From the NCBI RefSeq assembly GCF_032118995.1, contig NC_092657.1, positions 679,891-743,890 of the forward strand: 64,000 nt of DNA, given 5' to 3'. The position numbers and the translations under genes were made by a program. The notes under the pieces were generated by a model. The model saw only the letters and a program-made list of their open reading frames with translations. It did no database searches and was not told the DNA's origin. Shown in pieces: positions 62,601-64,000 of the stretch (the stretch's first letter is position 1; each line of letters opens with the position of its first letter). Source of the DNA: Asterias amurensis (taxonomy: Eukaryota; Echinodermata; Asteroidea; Forcipulatida; Asteriidae).

Positions 62601-63950
62601 TGGTGCCCTCCACAAGCTCACTGTAAAATAGGGCTTTCACTGGTCTCTCATTGGTCATTATGTGGATGTTAATAAATCAAATAAACCACAAGGGAAACTG
62701 ACTGGGTAAATGGTTTTGGGTTTGCACAAAGAGAAGTTGAATAGACCAGGATTTGAACCAATGACCTCTAGATTACTGATCGGCACTCTACCAAACAAGC
62801 TATAGACGATGTGACGTCACTCGAAAACCATAACATGATTCGCGCGCATACCGCCGGGCAAAACCTTTGTATTTTGGCAGCCAGCTAGAAAGTGTATGCA
62901 ATTTTACTATGACTACGCGTCTTTTTGCCAGGCGAAACATGATGTACACAGTGTTTTGTCAACAGAGGGCAGTTTGAATGTAAACACGGGTCATCTCGTC
63001 TATATCCAGCCCTATTGACCCAATTCACCTGACGTCATCATCAGAATAATCTTGGAACTGCCATACTGGTGGGCAATGTAACTGCATTATTCAGTGAAGT
63101 GCGCATTTTAGGCGACGCGGCATTTACCATAAACCTATTGCCCACCAACATGGTGAGTGTGGCACAGTCACAGCATGTGACGTGCATGTAAGGGGTCAAT
63201 ATTGGCTGTCTCTCTATTAGTTATTATCTTTGTTCAGGGTGCAAGTCAGAAGCCGTATAACCATTGGATGCCCTGTGTCCATGGATCACACCCAAGTTTA
63301 AGAAACAATGTGGGAAGCCGTGCAGTACCCAGGGGATCAGTTTATAGGGAATGCAACTTTTTGTTTTTGAATATCAGGTAATAAACCACATGGGAAATGA
63401 CTGTTTCTTGTCAGTCGCCTTTGGTTTGTTAATATTAATAATAATAACAACCGCATTTCTATAGCGCCTAACACCTCCAAAAGAAAGTCTCTAAGCGCTC
63501 AGAGGAACCAAAAGAATAATTAAGTATAAGATAATTTGAATAGATGTGTTTTGAGAAGAGTCTTGAAACTTGAGATCGCAGTGGCTTGTTTGATGTGTAG
63601 AGGGAGATTGTTCCATAAGTGAGGTGCAGCAAACTGAAAACTACGTTGACCATATGCTTTGGTGGTAACTTTAGGGATAACGAGGTTGTAACTTGATATT
63701 ATTATTATTGTTGTTACATAACTTAATGAATTCCTTTTGTCGCTAACTCCTAGGTGTGGATTTCCAAGTCAAGACTATGATCATCAACAACGCCTTGATT
63801 GCTCTTCAACTCTGGGATACGGCCGGCCAGGAAAGATTCCGAAGCATCACTCGTCACTACTTCAGGAAAGCTGACGGGATTATCATCATGTATGACATCA
63901 ACTCAGAAGCTTCATTCATTAACGTTAGGAATTGGATGAACAGCGTCGTT
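44367..63950 (+). CDS. CRACR2A: CRACR2A/EFCAB4B-like EF-hand, coiled-coil, Rab GTPase (3' end outside window)
   Basis: Thirteen exons (44367-44616, 48708-48861, 49457-49603, 50337-50427, 51124-51219, 51334-51405, 51885-52000, 54497-54623, 55294-55388, 60846-61136, 61638-61764, 62183-62315, 63754-63950) join in phase for 632 codons. Residues 33-44 form a degenerate EF loop and 67-78 a canonical one ([12 protein letters not shown]). A charged coiled coil follows (about 165-375), then an acidic linker ([20 protein letters not shown]). A Rab domain starts near 533, with P-loop GDSGVGKT at 540-547, switch I TIGVDF and WDTAGQERF at 587-595. Spacing and signatures ([35 protein letters not shown]) fit CRACR2A better than its relatives RASEF and RAB44. 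Long forms of the family bind calcium and GTP and act in vesicle traffic and store-operated calcium entry. The NKxD and SAK motifs and any prenylation site lie beyond the window. Confidence 0.92.
45000..45475. mobile_element. Fold-back element with AAACCG repeats
   Basis: GTTCAGACATCAGACTAAGT at the left matches the complement of TACTGTGTCTGAACGACC at the right. The interior has many short copies of ACCCGAACCGGTTTAA-like text in both directions. In CRACR2A intron 1. Confidence 0.6.
45728..45835. mobile_element. Partial fold-back (GCTACGGCTAGA family)
   Basis: GCTACAGCAACGGCTACGGC and the complement of CATAGCCGAAGCTATAGCC are opposed; a relative of the perfect element at 58676-58803. Confidence 0.5.
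45890..46290 (+). repeat. Tandem GGGCACCA repeat, about 110-bp unit, 3-4 copies
   Basis: Units contain AAGGGGCACCAGG, GGGGGCATGGAGGCGATTGC, CTCTGTTGCCTCTAGGGGCA and GAAGTATCTGCCCTGAAGCT. A second local expansion of the dispersed GGGCACC family. Confidence 0.85.
46800..48545 (+). repeat. CRACR2A: 109-bp satellite in CRACR2A intron 1, about 15-16 copies
   Basis: GTCCTGAATCTCATTTCTGC recurs every 109 bp (for example ends at 46980, 47089, 47305). Each unit also has GCTTATAAAGAGTACATTCT and CCTCTTATAACAATGTTCCT. Copies at both ends and around 47870-48110 are diverged and carry an extra CATTGTTATAAAGAGGTTCT segment. Confidence 0.93.
48708..48861 (+). CDS. CRACR2A: CRACR2A-like exon 2
   Basis: [20 protein letters not shown], an acidic run ([11 protein letters not shown]), and [18 protein letters not shown]. 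Donor GTGAGT. Confidence 0.88.
48873..49213. mobile_element. Diverged copy of the fold-back at 35741-36089
   Basis: AGGGATTGATACCTTTTG at the left; right half with CAGTGTAAGTTTAAATTAAA and CTGTGGACATTTGTGTTTTG matches the other copy's right arm. Confidence 0.6.
49231..49362. mobile_element. Penelope-derived fold-back, second subfamily
   Basis: GGTAGCACCATGTGTAAATC and TGTTGGTTCTGAAAAGAA at the left are mirrored by TTCTTTTCAGAACCAACACT and CACATGGTGCTA at the right. Same design as 27316-27606. Confidence 0.65.
49457..49603 (+). CDS. CRACR2A: CRACR2A-like exon 3
   Basis: [38 protein letters not shown] and [10 protein letters not shown]. The LW.SL.KNEPELL..FEDF pattern is a family signature. 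Donor GTAAGA. Confidence 0.9.
49735..49867. mobile_element. Fold-back element (CCTAACTTAGGACTAG family), diverged
   Basis: GTGGATTTCACAAAGAGTTT and the complement of CTATCTTTGTGAAATCAACC bound it. Confidence 0.65.
50020..50280 (-). mobile_element. tRNA-like SINE fragments
   Basis: Two stretches with CACGACCGGGATTCAAACCC / CATGACTGGGATTCGAACCT resemble inverted B-boxes, each followed by CACTACGATGACTTAACC-like text. Confidence 0.5.
50337..50427 (+). CDS. CRACR2A: CRACR2A-like exon 4
   Basis: [20 protein letters not shown] then [10 protein letters not shown], the start of the coiled coil. Donor GTATTA is weak. Confidence 0.9.
50430..50660. mobile_element. Probable fold-back element
   Basis: AACCCTGTTCACACT at the left is opposed by the complement of AGTATGAACCAGGCTT at the right; the interior has GCGGTTTACACTTTGAATTT. 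Very close to the exon 4 donor. Confidence 0.5.
50740..51030 (-). mobile_element. LINE 3' end fragment
   Basis: Minus-strand text reads [40 protein letters not shown] and [13 protein letters not shown], a pattern found at the end of some non-LTR polymerases, followed by a TGAATGAATGAATAAATTGA tail. Confidence 0.6.
51124..51219 (+). CDS. CRACR2A: CRACR2A-like exon 5 (coiled coil)
   Basis: 32 codons, [20 protein letters not shown] then [12 protein letters not shown]. Phase 0 at both ends. Confidence 0.9.
51334..51405 (+). CDS. CRACR2A: CRACR2A-like exon 6 (coiled coil)
   Basis: 24 codons, [18 protein letters not shown] then NEMLQK. Phase 0; donor GTAAGA. Confidence 0.9.
51885..52000 (+). CDS. 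CRACR2A: CRACR2A-like exon 7 (coiled coil)
   Basis: [20 protein letters not shown] then [18 protein letters not shown]. Donor CA/GTAAGT. Confidence 0.9.
52120..52492. mobile_element. TTAA-flanked fold-back, third family
   Basis: TTAAAGCCATTGGACCCTTT and AGGGTCCAATGGCTTTAA form the ends. The interior keeps CTGAGCCTAAATTTTCACAG and GGTTTTTCCGTTGTTTTC, distantly like family A. Confidence 0.75.
52513..54112 (+). repeat. CRACR2A: 80-bp satellite in CRACR2A intron 7, 20 copies
   Basis: TGGGTATCATCCACTAGGAG and CCACCTACTCCTGGGGCT recur every 80 bp with no length change over twenty units. Two unit types differ at the position after CTCTTCAC: GACCCATAAG/GACCCATGAG or AGTCTGTAAG. The first four units are the GACCC type, then types alternate, then AGTCTG dominates. 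Confidence 0.96.
54113..54290 (-). mobile_element. tRNA-like SINE fragment
   Basis: ACTGGGATTCGAACCCACAC is an inverted B-box, followed by TAAACTAGATTGCTCCACCA in the A-box region. It directly follows the 80-bp array. Confidence 0.5.
54497..54623 (+). CDS. CRACR2A: CRACR2A-like exon 8 (coiled coil)
   Basis: [20 protein letters not shown], then [20 protein letters not shown]. Matches the family block just before the linker. Donor GTAAGT. Confidence 0.9.
55030..55176. mobile_element. Fold-back element (CCTAACTTAGGACTAG family)
   Basis: TTGGATTTCACAAAGAGTTG at the left, ACCCTTGTGAAAACGACC at the right, TAGGACTAGTCCTAAGTTAG inside. Confidence 0.7.
55294..55388 (+). CDS. CRACR2A: CRACR2A-like exon 9
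   Basis: [20 protein letters not shown] then [11 protein letters not shown], end of the coiled coil and start of the linker. Leaves AG for the next codon. Confidence 0.88.
55808..55858 (+). CDS. CRACR2A: Candidate CRACR2A cassette exon
   Basis: A 51-nt segment between a strong acceptor (TTTCTTCTTTTTAG) and donor (TCA/GTAAGT). The length is a multiple of three, and the frame stays open when inserted between exons 9 and 10 ([16 protein letters not shown]). In another frame it reads [17 protein letters not shown], so coding use is uncertain. Confidence 0.35.
55870..56320. other. Intron sequence without recognisable feature
   Basis: T-rich intron. The open frame at 55669-56163 has no codon-use or motif support. 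Confidence 0.4.
56320..56480 (+). repeat. Dispersed GGGCACC repeat, diverged
   Basis: GGGGCACAGCAATTTTCC, GAGGGCACCACAGCAA and GGGCACCAGGGCAATTGC; relative of 38215-38365. Confidence 0.5.
56780..57403 (+). repeat. CRACR2A: Tandem splice-acceptor-like units in CRACR2A intron 9
   Basis: Six units each have a CATTTTGTTGTTCTCTTCT-type pyrimidine tract ending AG, then CTYGGAYAGT. The AG boundaries precede 56847, 56932, 57023, 57181, 57273 and 57365, so the spacing is 85, 91, 158, 92 and 92 bp. The first five units hit stops quickly. The last, 57365-57403, is open for 39 nt ([12 protein letters not shown]) and ends TTT/GTAAAG. Confidence 0.65.
57618..57957. mobile_element. Fold-back elements (AATTTCA...CTTAAGCAG family)
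   Basis: Two adjacent copies, each with AATTTCACAAAAAGTAG or AATTTCATAGAGCTGCT at one end and GCTTAAGCAGCT-type text at the other; relatives of 26961-27156. Confidence 0.55.
58110..58285 (+). repeat. Minisatellite of about 22 bp
   Basis: TGTTACATGCGCATAAACC-type units recur eight or nine times with substitutions. Confidence 0.75.
58676..58803. mobile_element. Perfect fold-back element with TAA flanks
   Basis: GGCCGTGTCCGAAACGGCGA and its near-exact complement meet around a short centre. TAA stands on both sides (GTAA/GGCC and GGCC/TAAC), a three-base duplication like that of PIF/Harbinger transposons; assignment by inference. Confidence 0.75.
59077..59228. mobile_element. Fold-back element (GGGTGCGTTCG ends)
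   Basis: GGGTGCGTTCGTTTAGCTCC at the left is mirrored exactly at the right. Such ends resemble hAT-type elements, but no 8-bp target duplication is evident. Confidence 0.72.
59240..59970. other. Intron sequence without recognisable feature
   Basis: AT-rich sequence of CRACR2A intron 9. No exon with good sites that fits the phase was found. Confidence 0.4.
59976..60115. mobile_element. Fold-back element (GTTATCACAC ends)
   Basis: GTTATCACACGCACGCTCGT at the left and GTGTGATAAC at the right; inside, ATATAGCGC and CCATATCCAA are mirrored around a CTCGGCCTTCGGCCTCG centre. Confidence 0.75.
60120..60845. other. Intron sequence before CRACR2A exon 10
   Basis: AT-rich with no repeat recognised. 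Ends with the acceptor TTATCTTTCCAAG, which is AAG rather than the usual CAG. Confidence 0.4.
60846..61136 (+). CDS. CRACR2A: CRACR2A-like exon 10 (acidic linker)
   Basis: [38 protein letters not shown], then a glycine/methionine/histidine-rich stretch ([17 protein letters not shown]). Probably disordered. No homologous domain recognised, so the join rests on phase and splice sites. Confidence 0.8.
61262..61440 (-). mobile_element. tRNA-derived SINE, diverged
   Basis: Plus-strand text TTATAAACCACGAGGAAAAC, TTTTTGGGTGAGCAAAGA, AGAATTTGAACCTGCGATTT follows the SINE tail-to-head order of 26056-26350. Confidence 0.6.
61438..61505 (+). mobile_element. tRNA-like fragment
   Basis: GGTCTAGTGGTAAGACATCT and CCTCGAATCCCACGA have A- and B-box character but no acceptor stem. 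Confidence 0.4.
61638..61764 (+). CDS. CRACR2A: CRACR2A-like exon 11 (linker)
   Basis: [40 protein letters not shown]. Ends AR in phase 0; donor GTAAGA. Confidence 0.85.
61765..62182 (+). other. Intron 11
   Basis: Starts with a GGTTAGGGGTAAGGG-type simple repeat (61780-61830). Otherwise nothing recognised. Confidence 0.6.
62183..62315 (+). CDS. CRACR2A: CRACR2A-like exon 12 (Rab P-loop)
   Basis: [36 protein letters not shown]. Complete Walker A motif. Donor ATTG/GTAAGT falls inside the switch I codons, as in many Rab genes. Confidence 0.95.
62345..62660 (-). pseudogene. LINE-type polymerase C-terminal fragment
   Basis: Minus-strand frame with [38 protein letters not shown] and [15 protein letters not shown], the usual last segment of RTE-like polymerases. 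Truncated; lies in CRACR2A intron 12. Confidence 0.75.
62672..63290 (-). mobile_element. tRNA-derived SINE split by a later insertion
   Basis: ATAAACCACAAGGGAAACTG to CTACCAAACAAGCTATAGAC (62672-62808) is the tail and tRNA head. The remainder (CTTTGTTCAGGGTGCAAGTC) reappears at 63230, after about 400 bp of unrelated sequence. Confidence 0.6.
63440..63680 (-). mobile_element. CR1-like LINE 3' end
   Basis: Minus-strand text [20 protein letters not shown] then [20 protein letters not shown] is the usual polymerase tail, followed by GCGCTATAGAAATGCGGTTG and a TTATTA microsatellite. Confidence 0.8.
63754..63950 (+). CDS. CRACR2A: CRACR2A-like exon 13 (Rab switch regions)
   Basis: [60 protein letters not shown]. 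Donor GTAAGT; the domain continues outside the window. Confidence 0.95.
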
Positions 63951-64000
63951 GTAAGTCTAGTCTCAACTTTATTTCAAAATCTCATCTCGCTAGTTTAAAT

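Noticed and set aside
44367..63950. Annotation as RASEF (RAB45)
   Set aside because: Same overall architecture, but the EF-hand region and the [24 protein letters not shown] segments look closer to CRACR2A. The decision is from memory and remains testable by phylogeny.

Overview
This is AT-rich, intron-rich animal DNA in which repeats far outweigh coding sequence. The two gene families that can be named, MTHFSD and CRACR2A, are animal genes. The transposon set (Penelope-like, CR1/RTE-type LINEs, Helitron-like, tRNA-derived SINEs, many fold-back elements) suits an invertebrate deuterostome. My best guess is an echinoderm, perhaps a sea star; that rests on remembered repeat families, not on a search. 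There is no bacterial-style gene organisation, no intact rRNA or tRNA gene and no CRISPR array.

Layout. 1-18 kb is almost all repeat. It holds a Helitron-like element on the minus strand (2284-5101), two roughly 2.25 kb minisatellites of a 50-60 bp unit (5385-7625 and 14513-16785) that share the same 3' flank, a cluster of short perfect palindromes (8594-8957), and a head-to-head pair of broken Penelope-like elements bounded by a 12-bp direct repeat (11581-13659). 18.6-20.1 kb carries three well-spliced, phase-compatible plus-strand exons of an unrecognised gene, then a 122-bp satellite (20144-21855), a second Helitron-like copy and a LINE. 25.85-29.70 kb carries five consecutive exons of an MTHFSD-like gene (plus strand); a Penelope-derived fold-back sits at the splice donor of its third exon, and its target-site duplication has copied that donor. 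29.7-44.3 kb is repeat-rich, with a few isolated candidate exons on both strands.

44.37 kb to the end carries thirteen phase-consistent exons (632 codons) of a CRACR2A/EFCAB4B-type large Rab GTPase: EF-hand pair, coiled coil, acidic linker, Rab domain. The gene runs off the right edge before the last GTPase motifs. Its introns hold three tandem arrays (about 109 bp, exactly 80 bp, and an 85-92 bp array of splice-acceptor-like units) and many fold-back elements.

The two named genes have no evident shared pathway. MTHFSD belongs to the 5-formyltetrahydrofolate cyclo-ligase-like family. CRACR2A proteins couple calcium sensing to Orai/STIM channels or vesicle traffic. The strongest unusual signals are the MTHFSD splice-donor insertion, the one-sided terminal extension of the Penelope composites, the paired minisatellite modules and the palindrome cluster.
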